Positions 13,482 to 23,305 of a DNA stretch of 64,000 nt are shown in pieces. How positions within the stretch are numbered: the first letter of the stretch is position 1; the number at the start of each line of letters is the position of its first letter. The notes beneath the pieces were generated by a model. It saw nothing but the letters and a program-made list of their open reading frames with translations. It made no database searches and was not told the DNA's origin. Both the position numbers and the translations under genes were made by a program. Source of the stretch: Parasponia andersonii (taxonomy: Eukaryota > Streptophyta > Magnoliopsida > Rosales > Cannabaceae). Where the stretch lies: contig JXTB01000052.1 in assembly GCA_002914805.1 (NCBI GenBank), forward strand, positions 553,096 to 617,095. The letters run 5' to 3'.

Positions 13482-14126
13482 TATTGATGTATATGAGTAT
13501 GTATGAACAGATCTATATAAACACATGTAAACATATATGTAAATAAATGCTCACTAATTAGCTGTAATAGTAATAGTAAAAAGGACAGTCATAATAACAA
13601 TAGTTAAAAGGGCAGCCGTAATAGCAATAGTGAAAAGAACAACTGTAATAGCAAAAGTAAAAGATAATGTTCTCACTACCTTTCAAGTTCTATAAATACA
13701 GGGGTTTCGTCACTTGTTTTGTATTCGAAAAATTAGAAGCATTTCAAGTCCTCTCTTCTAATTAAATCATTTCTTTTCTTTTTGTTTCTTCTTTCAAAGA
13801 AAATAGAGTTTTTCTATAAAAGAAGAGGTTTCAAAGAAAGACGGTGTAAGATGCATGTGAGAAAATATTTGTGAAAAAGTAGTTGAGTGTATTAGGGCCA
13901 TTAGGTAGAAAAGTAGAAAATCTATATAATTGTAAAAAAATTTCATATAGCGAAATTCTTTTCTGAGAGACAGTAATTTTTCTCTTAATTTGAGAATTTT
14001 CTACTTAAACTCTTATATTATGATATTGGTTTTTATTTCCTATTATTAATTATATATTATTCTGGTATTTTTTTAAAGTGAGATCCTGCAGCAAGTAAGA
14101 AATCTAGATTGATCAAATTTCCAACA
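13482..14126 (+). repeat. Copia 3' LTR
   Basis: This is a full 645-base LTR preceded by the polypurine tract and ending CCAACA just before the GAAGT duplication. It aligns along its whole length with the 5' LTR, with many substitutions. Confidence 0.9.
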
Positions 14127-14222
14127 GAAGTTTGGGATGTTTGTTCAGTATCGAGAGAAGCCAACACAGTGGCTCATAATCTTGCTAGATGGTGTTCTAG
14201 ATACTTCTGTAATTCGCCAACT

Positions 14223-14375
14223 GGGGTTAGCTCAGTTGGTCCAAGATTTGAGAGATGTGTGTGTGAGTTTGGGAGGTCAGAGGTTCAAACTTTGGTAGAA
14301 TGTCTGTGTGTATTATTTTCCTGTAATTCCTAGTAAGTACTATCTGTAGTCTTGACTTGGATGTCCTTTAAAGTT
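14223..14375 (+). mobile_element. tRNA-derived SINE inside the LINE 3' end
   Basis: It starts GGGGTTAGCTCAGTTGG, a tRNA-like A box (TAGCTCAGTTGG, 14228-14239), and carries a B-box-like GGTTCAAACTT at 14282-14292. A closely similar sequence occurs at 39881-40029, where poly-A and target duplications prove that it is a mobile SINE family. Here the right end is less sharp; similarity stops at about 14375, before the LINE tail resumes. Confidence 0.75.
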
Positions 14376-14430
14376 TAGCCTGCTTTTGTACTGTGTCTTT
14401 TCTTTTAATGAAACTAATTCTTATCAAAAA

Positions 14431-14470
14431 CAGCTAAGCCCTCCCCTGAATCTCAGACACTTTTATGGTA
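14431..14470 (-). repeat. Diverged copy of the KO upstream region (right half)
   Basis: After the LINE the sequence CCCTCCCCTGAATCTCAGACACTTTTA resembles KO upstream sequence around 29958-29984. It is the continuation of the segment ending at 7407. Similarity is not seen beyond about 14470. Confidence 0.55.
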
Positions 14471-15340
14471 CGTTTTCTAAATCCGTACTCGTAATAGGAG
14501 CTAATTGAGTAAAAGAAACATAAAAGATAGATAAAATAAGGTAACCGTTTATTGCCTTGAGTATTTTAATTGTTATGAATTGAATTAGAATCGTTTTGAT
14601 TTCATTGATTTTTTTGCTTTTCGTTTTTTTTTTTTTTTTTTTTTGTTTCTGGAAAAATTTTGAAGTATTTATTTAAACAAAAAGCATGATTTGGCATGTG
14701 TTAAAATTACTAAATTAAGCTTTGGTCTTTTCTTTTCCTTTCGATGTTAATCAACTCTCTCTTATTCCTGTTACCCTGCCAGACAGTGAAGAAAAAACAA
14801 TCCTTTCTAATTTGTTTAATTATGTATAGACTATAGAGCAGTATACATAATGAGATAAAATGATCGAATTAGTAATTACCAAAGAAAACAATCGATAAGA
14901 CAAATAATTGGGGCGGAGAACAAAACAAATCGCTCCATAATTGTTTGTTACCTAGCATTATATGAAACAAAAATGAAATAATTATCGAGTATTTTTTTTT
15001 AAGTGATTTTAAGGCATCTAAATGATTGGGTTAGAAAAAAAATAAAATCGATAACATTAACATCATTATGAGATGAAAATAAAATACGTAATGACACAAG
15101 AAGGACCATATTTCATGAGACTAAAATTGTAAAGGTCAGCCATTTGTTATAAATACCCTTTACTTATTTGTTGGATTTAAAGCCATACTTTGTGAAGTAT
15201 CAGAATTTGTGTTTATTCTACGTACACATGTGAAATGGATAAATCAAGCACATAGCCTAACGTATTGTTTATTTGATAACCCCTACATTTGTTATATTGT
15301 GAAAATACATTTGGGCCGGTGCTAGAATTGGTAAGTTTAG
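14471..15340. other. AT-rich intergenic DNA
   Basis: No gene is seen here. There is a run of about 20 T near 14626-14644 and several A/T-rich low-complexity stretches. No domain or repeat structure could be supported. Confidence 0.6.
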
Positions 15341-15760
15341 GTTATATTTGGTAGAAAGAAAAGAAAATAGAATTGAAGAAAAAAAGAACATATATAGAAT
15401 GAAAAGAAAATTATTTTTTTTCTATAGTTAGTTTGTCGTTATTTAGTAAATAAGAAGGAAAAAAATAGTAAGATGGATAAAAAAATTATTTTACCCTTAA
15501 TATAGTGATATAAAAATTGGTATACAATGATAATTTATTGATTTCACTTTTTTCATTAGTTGAAGTTTTTTTCTTTCCTCTTTTCTCTCCAATTTGGAGA
15601 GAAAATTATTGTGAGCTCCACCTATTATTTTTTTTTATTTTTTTCTCTCTTTTTTTTCTTTTTCCTTCTTTTTTTTCCCTACCAAATAATTTCATTTTTT
15701 TTTCCATTTTTCTCTCTTATTTTTCTTTCTTCTCTTTTTTTCCCTCCTACCAAATATTAG
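15341..15760. mobile_element. Fold-back (MITE-like) element with purine/pyrimidine arms
   Basis: The left arm begins TTATATTTGGTAGAAAGAAAAG and the right arm ends CTTTTTTTCCCTCCTACCAAATATTA; these are inverted copies. The left arm continues as A/G-rich DNA and the right arm as T/C-rich DNA, so the element could fold on itself. The T/C-rich arm also gives long phenylalanine-rich open frames that are not genes. No reliable target duplication was found, so the superfamily is unassigned. Confidence 0.55.
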
Positions 15761-15829
15761 TATCAAGTTGGCTTAATAGATAGACTACAATAGCCGGCTT
15801 TCATCCCCAGTTTTAAAAATGTTAGAAAA

Positions 15830-16953
15830 ATATTTAGAAGGTTAAACTCCATTAGAGGCAAAGTTCTGTTGTGGAATATGCCTTCGAGATCGAAACTTAA
15901 CAGGTCCATGCTAGCTATTGGTTCCCTTTTTGCACCCTTTGTAGTTTTGTGGTAGAAACGACAAATACTTGCTTTTCAATTGCCCATTTTGTTGCTGCTC
16001 TCTAGTCTGGCAACCTGTTCATGTTAGGGAACTATGTTGGTTGGGGATCTAGTACCAAGGAGGTTATGTTTACAAATCTTAGACTGTAAACAGAATAGAA
16101 TCAATGAATTCTATTTATATAGTTATTTAATCCATTTAAGATATAAAATCTGGGGACTCTATCACATATGGACGACTCAAACCCATCCTATTTCATCAAA
16201 TTTAGGATGTGATATAGTTTCGAAGAATAAACTAAATATGTACAGTTTAAATAAGACTTCATTCTTGAACAAAAGTCTACTTTTTGATTTAGTTTATCTA
16301 TTCCACGACCTGAACAAAGGGATACTCGTTACACCAAGATTTTGAACTAGAAGAGATTTCAAAAAATAGTAGATCTATTCACTCTATCAATAACCAAACC
16401 GGATCTAGTGTATCACGAGAGATTTGCCCTTTCTATTAATTCCCACTGATATGGATGAGTAAACAAGTCCCTTGTGGTGAATCAATAGAAGGTTCTTTAT
16501 TGTGTTCTTGAGGCTTCTTCGTTGTTTTATTGTTGAGGTGTTATAATCATGGAGAGTACTGTTTAGAAGACTCACAATAAAGTCATCCATAATGATGTTC
16601 TCCTAGCAAGTTGCTGGTTTTTTACTTCAAAATAGTGGAAGAGTTTAGCAAAGTTGTTTCTCTCATGCCACTACTGAGCAATCTGCTAGTTGCTTCTTTT
16701 CTGCCCCGAATTGATTTTCACATCCCTCTTGTTCTCGTAAAATTAACGTCGATGCCTCCATCTTAGATTCAGCCTTAAAAGTTAGTGTGGTTGTTAGAAG
16801 ACATGATGGGAGCTTTGTTCGGGTTCAGCTTTCAAACAGTCCATCGTTTCAATTAAAATCGCCGAGGCAATAGCTTTACCGAGGGTGTGAAGCTAGCTGT
16901 TTCAAAGGAGTGGCTAAGCGTTTGCTTTGAAAGTCTCTTCAAGACTATTAATA
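15830..16953 (+). mobile_element. Second decayed LINE 3' remnant
   Basis: At 16738-16815 the translation KINVDASILDSALKVSVVVRRHDGSF, followed in another frame by IAEAIAL near 16860, is the start of an RVT_3-type RNase H domain. Around 15870-16000 there are traces of a zf-RVT region. The two parts are separated by about 500 bases (16060-16600) that I cannot assign. The Tat element inserted at the right end, inside the RNase H domain. Frameshifts and stops are frequent. Confidence 0.5.
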
Positions 16954-16958
16954 TTGGA

Positions 16959-17752
16959 TGTGGGGCCCATTCCTAGATCGTGCACTATGTGGACGATTAA
17001 GTGGCGGAATAAGTGGCATGAGACACACCATTTGACACGTGTCCAGAATGATCACTTAAAAGCCACACGAGTCACACGTGACACCATATAGGCCCACTAG
17101 TTGTCATAGGCCAGTGACGAATCTATCCCAGATCCTGGACGGGTTCAGCCCAATCTAATTCTTGCCTCGACAGTTGGGGGTCAAAAACCTCGAAGGTCTT
17201 CCGCCAGAAGATAATTGGAGGCAGCGCATTGCTCCAGACCCAGACAGGGCATTTAATGCAATCCTGGGTAGTTATGTGCATCGGACAGACTTTCTAGACA
17301 GAACGGCAGGTTATTAAAGTCTCGCTCCTGCCAAGCTCGAACTATAGGGGATAGTGGAAAGCAGATCACAACGATACAAAGGAAATTATGATAACCACGG
17401 CTCGTGATTTCTGGAGTAAGTCATGATGAAAAAAAGTACTCAATCCTGGGATTGAGAGCTAATAGGTTCTCGATTCCAGGATTATATATATATATGCCAT
17501 ATTTCCCCCCGAAAAAGGGATATAGAGGCCTACAAAATTTATAAACAAAAAAAAACTTAATCTTTGCTAGTCAATCTCAGGAATAAATATCTGACTTAAG
17601 TATCAGAGAGTCTTTGCAGGTGGCCACCCCTGCCTTTCCGATCTGACTTGAAGTCAAAAGCATTCTGAGATAGAGAGGACTCGTGGATAGTTGGTAGGAA
17701 CTGCATCAACAGTTTGGAGACACGTAGACAATTAGTAAGAATAGCACCAATA
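16959..17752 (+). repeat. Tat element 5' LTR
   Basis: The start TGTGGGGCCC is fixed by the solo LTR at 53076-53887, which ends (inverted) GGGCCCTACA at a target duplication. The end GCACCAATA is shared with the 3' LTR piece. A TATA-like tatatatata lies near 17485. The primer-binding region starts at about 17754. Confidence 0.85.
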
Positions 17753-17845
17753 GTTTGGCATCGTCTATGGGAATTTAGGGCACGAGAAAAATAGTAAGAG
17801 TCTCATAATAGCGCTCTCCCTGAACAAGAAGCCATACGACATTGG

Positions 17846-19270
17846 ATGGCACCCTCAAGAATGACGACAAGAAGCACACGGCCTGATGCCGGAAAAAGCT
17901 ATCTGGAAGCGCGACCCAGTCTGGAACAAAAACTGGACCAAATGCTCGCCGCCTTAACAAAAGCTAACAGGAAGGCAGAGATGGCCCATGAGGCTATCCT
18001 AGGTTTAAAGGATGAGGTCGCCGATGTTCGTAGAGATAATGCCCACCTTGAAGGACTATTGGCAAGTGAGGCCAGGACCAGACGAAGAGAGGATTTCGAT
18101 CAGGAGGTCCAGCAAGAGTTTAGGGATCAACAACTACCAAAGGAAGTCCCTGGCCCATCCAGATAACGGATGCAAAGGGAACAACAAAGTCAGACAAGGC
18201 CTTTTTGGGCAGGAATGGCAGTGGACAGATGATACCAAAAGAGCTCAGCAGGTGTGCTTCCCGACTGGAAACAGGAGATGATGGCGGACCTGAGTAAGAG
18301 ACTCGGGGCCCACCACAGCCAGACCCCCGCCGATTTGGCAGAACAGACCATGCGTGGGATCAACCGAATAGCCTTTGCCGACTGGATCAACTGAAGCCCA
18401 AGCCGAAGGACTTCATGACCCAGACTTTCAGACCGTTCGAGGGAAAGACCGACCCCATCGACCACATATATCATTTCTAACAAAAGATGGCCTTGAAACT
18501 AGAGATGAAGCCGTAATTTGCAAAGTCTTCTTCACCACCCTGGTGGAGCCAACCCTGTTATGGTTCAGGCAACTCCTGAAGAAGTCTATAAACGGGTTTG
18601 AAGATTATTATAAACTTTTTTTGAAATAATACGCAAGTGCCCGGAGGCAGCAGAAAACCATGCGAGACTTGTACCAGTTAGAGCATTCTACGAACGAGTC
18701 TCCAAGGGAATATTTGTCGCGTTTCCTGGAGGTAATATCCTTAGTACACAACGCCGACTCGGCCCAAGCCACGAGCTCTTTCGTCAGGGGCTTTCAGCCA
18801 AGATCGATGTTGTCAGACCACCTGCTCTTAAATTTGCCATATGACATGACCGATGTCCTGGCAAAATCAGAAGGAGTATTTAGGGTGCTAGAGAGCTACC
18901 AGAAAGTGCCCGGCCTCTGCAGCAATAACAACAATACCGGCACAAATCCCGGCCACACAGGGAGTGAAGAGGCCTACGCCAACCCAGGAGCCAACTCCGA
19001 AGCAAGGAGCCCTGAGCCATGCCGGTCAAGAAAGCAATAAGAGGAAGAAAACATTTAAAGACCCTATGCCGAAGTTCGAGCTCAACATGCCAATCGATGT
19101 GATCTACCTCCAGAAAAAAGCTTGCGGCATTTTCAAAGATCCCCTCAGGTCCGATGTTCCTGACCACATAAAGAACGGGAACAGGTACTGCCAATTACAT
19201 AGAGATCACGGGTATGACACCATCCACTGCCGTAGCCTTTACGCACAAGTTTTGCTGGCAAGCTGAAACA
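17846..19270 (+). pseudogene. Tat gag remnant
   Basis: Readable segments include a coiled-coil-like N-terminal part (LEQKLDQMLAALTKAN), the gag core (FFTTLVEPTLLWFRQL near 18525-18580, then RDLYQLEHSTNESPREYLSRF near 18662), and a region ending with a CQLHRDHGYDTIHC zinc-knuckle-like motif near 19190-19235, typical of Tat gag. The frame is interrupted; it is a fossil. Confidence 0.82.
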
Positions 19271-19550
19271 GTATGTGAAGACGAGTAGAAGTCAGTCTAA
19301 GGGAGACACCGCCGGGTTGGAAAAGGGAAAGCAGACCCAGGCCTCCGGGTCAGGGGAGCAGGCTCTGAGGATAGTATTGACGATTATAGGCAGAACAGAA
19401 CCGTTCCAGAGTCAAGAAGAGAAGGAAAAACATCGGAAAAGAACCGAAGAGAGGGTGAAGTGCTTGAGGGGCCTGGGGCATTCTGTGAATCACCTAACGA
19501 TGGGCGAGAGCTACGCCTCAACCGCCCCCATCGCCTTCACCCAGTAGGAC

Positions 19551-20535
19551 TTGGCCACAGTGTGTCTGCCTCATGACGACCCTCTAGTGATCAAGCTGCA
19601 GATCGACGCCGCGATGGTGGAAAGGGTCCTGGTCGATGGCGGGAGTAGTCTCGACATCTTGTTTCTCAGCACTTTCAAGAACATGAGCCTGAACCGGAGC
19701 GCGCTCAGGCCGACCTGTCAACCACTGTTCACCTTCAACAGCAATAAGGTCAGCCTCTTAGGTGTTGTAACTTTGAAGGTTTGTACCACAGAGAGGTACA
19801 TGGACATAAATTTCTTCATCATCGATTGTCAGTCCTCATTCAATGCCATCATGGGGAGGGGATGGATCCATATCATGCATGGGGTCGCCTCCACCCTCCA
19901 CCAGGTCCTAAGGTATCAATCGAAGGACAGCACTTACACGATAAACATTAAGAGAGACCATGCCTCCGCAAGGAAATATTTTTCGACTGCCTTGAAGGAA
20001 ACCGATACGAGCACGAACGTCTTGACAAGGGAAAGATGGCAATCAAAGGACTGCCTACCAGCATATATGAAGCGGATCGAAGAGGAGTCTGACAAGCTAA
20101 AAACCACGATTGAGGAACTGGTAGCGGTCCCTTTGACAGAAATAGAACCGGAGAAAGTAATCTTGATAGGGGCTTTGCTGCCCGAAAGGGAGAGGAACGT
20201 GCTATTGGAATTCCTTAGGTGGAACAAAGACGTCTTCACGTGGTCTCATGATGACATGCTCGGAATAAACCCTACGCACGCCTGCCACCGTCTGAACATA
20301 GACAACGATTTTTCTCCAGTCAGACAGAAGTGCCAAAGGTTTGCACCAGAGAAAAATAGGATGATCAACAAAGAGGTCGAGATATTGTTGGAAAACGGCT
20401 TAATCATGGAGTGCATATACCCATGCTGGGTCACCAACTCGGTGGTGGTAAAGAAGAAAAATGGCGACAATCAGACTTGCATAAATTTTACCAATCTAAA
20501 CGAGGCCTGCCTAAAAGACAGTTTTCCCCTACCAT
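19551..20535 (+). pseudogene. Tat protease and partial reverse transcriptase
   Basis: The aspartic protease motif VDGGSSLDILF lies near 19635, with the following strand PLFTFNSNKVSLLGVVTLKV. A linker leads to the reverse transcriptase start (RQKCQRFAPEKNRMINKEV, then WVTNSVVVKKKNG and CINFTNLNEAC, about 20315-20520). The catalytic part of reverse transcriptase, RNase H and integrase are not in the element. Confidence 0.85.
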
Positions 20536-20722
20536 TCAATCTCAGGAGTAAATATTTGACTTAAGTATCGGAGAGTCTTTGCAGGTGACCACCTTCACCT
20601 TTCCGATCCGACTTAAAGTCAAAAGAATTCTGAGATAGTAAGGACTCGTGGATAGTTGGTAGGAATAGTATCAACAGTTTGGAGACACGTAGACAGTTGG
20701 TAAAAACAGCACCAATATTGGA

Positions 20723-21111
20723 GAACCTAATTTTGTTTTTTCAGAAACAAATGCTTAAATTCCTTCTGTTATTTAGTGAATGCCGCAAATTTTTTTTTAT
20801 GTTTCCTTCGGGGAAAATGGACTGAACTAGGAGGTTTTAAGTTCAAAAATGACTTTCTCTGACTTACTTTTAAAATGATATTATGAAGGGAGTAATAAAT
20901 TATCTGACCGGTGGTCAAAAGTTTTATGGTCACAAAAATTATGATTAGAGCTAGACGTTAAATTCTTTATGATGTTCTTAAAAATATCATTTTAAAAATC
21001 ACTAAAAGAGACATTTTGGCTCATATTACTCCTATTTATGTCCAAATCCCTTCCTTTCTTTTGTATTTCTAGGGCATGTAATGGAGTTGACAAAATATTT
21101 GCAAGTAGGTC
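20723..21111. other. Short intergenic stretch, no gene seen
   Basis: AT-rich DNA between the Tat element and the hAT element. It may be the continuation of the LINE remnant cut by Tat, but I see no protein similarity in it. Confidence 0.5.
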
Positions 21112-21330
21112 TAGAACTGTCAATTCACACTGGCCCATTCATTTAGGGGCCCGAGCTGAGCCCGATTCTTGGGTCAATGCCAGGCTAGGCCCAAAATCAT
21201 CTGGGTCCTTATTATTTTTTCCTTCTCTTCCGGACCCTTTCTTTAATAAATTTCCAACGGTAATAAATATTATTATTGAGTCTTTTCGCTTTTTTTAACT
21301 AATTCTTTTTAACCAAAATTTTTCTTATAC

Positions 21331-21337
21331 TATAAAT
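21331..21337 (+). promoter_or_regulatory. TATA box of the hAT transposase gene
   Basis: TATAAAT follows an AT-rich stretch about 220 bases inside the left terminal repeat and is followed by a T/C-rich leader (CTCTCTTTTTCTCTC), the usual layout of a plant core promoter and 5' leader. It fits transcription of the downstream transposase gene. Confidence 0.5.
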
Positions 21338-21689
21338 ACCTTACTCTCCTCTCATTCTTTTTTCACACTCACAAATTTCAAATACTCTCTTTTTCTCTCA
21401 TTCTTTCTCTCTAATTATATTCTTGATTTTATCTTTTCTCTCTTATCTAATTACTATTTACTAATTATAACAATTATTTATTATATTTTATAGTTTCCAT
21501 AACACATAAAGTTTAATTCAATGTACGATTTAATTTATCGCACTTATATTTTTAATTTCATTAATTTGTAGTATATTTCATTGTTTACTAGTATAAGAGT
21601 TAATAATTTGTAGAAATTTTTCTACAATACTATGTTTTTAATTTCAATTAATTTGTAATTGTTTACAATTAGGATATATTCATAAAAAT

Positions 21690-23010
21690 GACATATACTG
21701 CAAATGCACAGTGTCAAATTTTATAGTGAAGTGTCAAATAAAGTGGTTGTACCCATAGGAATTGGTATTGAAATTCTACTAGATACTATAATTAAGTAAT
21801 TTTAATTTTATCTAGACAAATCGAATTGATTATGGATATATAGTGATCAAAAGAAATTTAAAATACAAAATTAAATGTCACAAAGCAATTGTAAATGTAA
21901 AGGGAAATAACAATGGGAATGAATTCTACAGGTTTAACTTCACGTAACTATCCACTATGTTGATCAATCAACAATACCACTTGGTTAATTTTCCTAATTT
22001 ATAAGCAAGAACTCAAAATTATTTCTACTCCCTCTCTCGAGTGTCGAATGAAAAATACCCTTAAATTCTAATTTCAATATCTCTATTCAAAATTGAGAAA
22101 ACAAGAGTTCATTAAGTTTTGTAATTCTTAATAAAAAGCTTCAAATGGTTCATAGGTTTTCTCAAATAGTACAACATCATAGGTTGTGTTATTATAGTCA
22201 TATCTCAAAAAATCCCCTCTCTTAAGTACCAGATTCTAGAAATCAAAACATCCCAATAGTTACAAAATAATTGAGAAGCTTAAAGAGCAAAATAACACAA
22301 ATAAACTAATGGAAAATCACCACAAAATTGATATTGAAATTCAAGATATTGTTTCAAGTGTAGGTTACATTCCTCTAGATGAAATACTTAGTTCATAGTG
22401 AAAAAGAATAAGAACAAGATAAATAGGAACAACATCATGAAAGGAAAAGATGAGAAAGAAAAACTCTTTTGATTTGGTGAGATAGTCTTCACATTCTTCT
22501 TTTCATTCTTCTTGTCCCTTGAAAAATAGCTGAGGGAACTCTAAAAAATGCCTCTCTAGATGTGTGTCTCGGATCCCAAAAGATCCCGTTTATATCTCCT
22601 TGGTGACTAGGTCAAATCTAGCCAAAAAGTACCAGAACATATGCCTGCACTGCGGTGCTAGATAGACAGCATCGCGTCATTGAAAAAATTGACGTTCATC
22701 ACCACACAAGAGCGTCACGGCGATAGGTATACAATGTTGCGGCGCTAAGACAAAAATAAAGCAGTATCATGGCGCTCTGGGTTAGGAAAAAGTTCCAGAA
22801 TCTTAGGCATCACAGCGCTTGAGCTTCTGCCTAAAACACCTCAATTTGCTCTTTACCAACTTGGTGAGCTTGTTCAATGCTTCTATAATTATTCAAAACT
22901 TGAGAAAAATGAACAAAAATGTAAGAACTAAGAGAGAAATCATGGAAATTAAGCAAATAAGGAGATAAAATCATAACCAAATAAGTGAATAAAATTCACT
23001 TATCATGATA
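21690..23010. mobile_element. Unclassified insert inside the hAT leader region
   Basis: About 1.3 kb unlike its flanks. On both sides the hAT DNA is made of a repeated AT-rich unit (ATTTCAATTAATTTGTAATT..., at 21638, 23067 and 23138), while this block has its own composition, including a GC-richer part at 22570-22860. It ends near a perfect hairpin at 22981-23003 (10-bp arms ATAAGTGAAT, 3-base loop). No protein similarity or clear target duplication was found. A non-autonomous retroelement or Helitron is possible. Confidence 0.45.
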
Positions 23011-23305
23011 GAAGTTCATTAGTTTGTAGTTTATAGAAAGTTTATTAGAATATTATATATTTAGTTTCAATTAATTTGTAATTTGTAGTTATTTACAATT
23101 AAGTTAGTATAAAGTTTATTAGAATATTATATTTTTAATTTCAATTAATTTGTAATTTGTAGTTGGTTGGTTTTAAGTTAGTAGAAAGTTTAGTATTATA
23201 TGTTCAAATTAATTAATTTAGTAATATGTTTATTATAATTTTAAATTATGAATTCAAAATAATTAAGTAATATATTAATATTATGTTTAAATATAGGATA
23301 TAGAT

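Larger units (their letters stand above)
8706..14126 (+). mobile_element. Ty1/copia element with little more than gag inside
   Basis: Two LTRs (8706-9335 plus 12107-12115, and 13482-14126) begin TATTGATGTATATGA and the right one ends CCAACA. A 5-bp target duplication GAAGT flanks the whole (8701-8705 and 14127-14131) and restores the LINE reading frame context. A primer-binding site close to the initiator-Met type (TGGTATTAAAGC, 12118-12129) and a polypurine tract (AAGTGGGAGA, 13471-13480) lie in the expected places. The internal region is about 1.37 kb with gag and a trace of protease sequence only, so it is non-autonomous and broken. By eye the LTRs differ at roughly one base in seven, so it is old. 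Confidence 0.9.
7408..14430 (+). mobile_element. 5'-truncated L1-type LINE, interrupted by later insertions
   Basis: The body is the C-terminal end of a plant non-LTR retrotransposon ORF2. It shows the GNG...IWCDPWVP segment (near 7570-7620), a zf-RVT domain (7848-8093, with HSRHKILWW...LPVKEVIKRRICLEHINCLLC...HLFFHC signatures), and an RNase H-type domain (about 8395-8700, resuming at 14132 as VWDVCSVSREANTVAHNLARW). Stops and frame changes interrupt it. The 3' end is the usual TTTAATGAAA...TTATCAAAAA at 14408-14430. Flanking duplications of 17 bases (cagcaaagccatcccct at 7391-7407; cagctaagccctcccct at 14431-14447, two mismatches) fix the ends. A Copia element and a SINE sit inside it. Confidence 0.85.
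16959..20717 (+). mobile_element. Tat-type Ty3/gypsy element, internally reduced
   Basis: The 5' LTR (16959-17752) starts TGTGGGGCCC. Inside are gag (about 17846-19270) and protease plus the first part of reverse transcriptase (about 19551-20535), followed by only a terminal piece of the 3' LTR (about 20536-20717). A perfect 5-bp duplication TTGGA flanks it (16954-16958, 20718-20722), so this is one insertion. The TTTGGCATCGTCTATGGGAA after the 5' LTR is the Tat-type primer-binding region. Most of pol is absent and gag is broken in a few places; it is a non-autonomous fossil. A solo LTR of the same family lies at 53076-53887. Confidence 0.9.

Noticed and set aside
15517-15783. Long phenylalanine-rich open frames on the plus strand
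   Set aside because: They arise from the T/C-rich arm of a fold-back element; there is no domain, and two frames are open at once because of low complexity.
16034-16345. 103-codon open frame that could be a small gene
   Set aside because: It begins in LINE remnant sequence, shows no known domain, and has no supporting exons or promoter.
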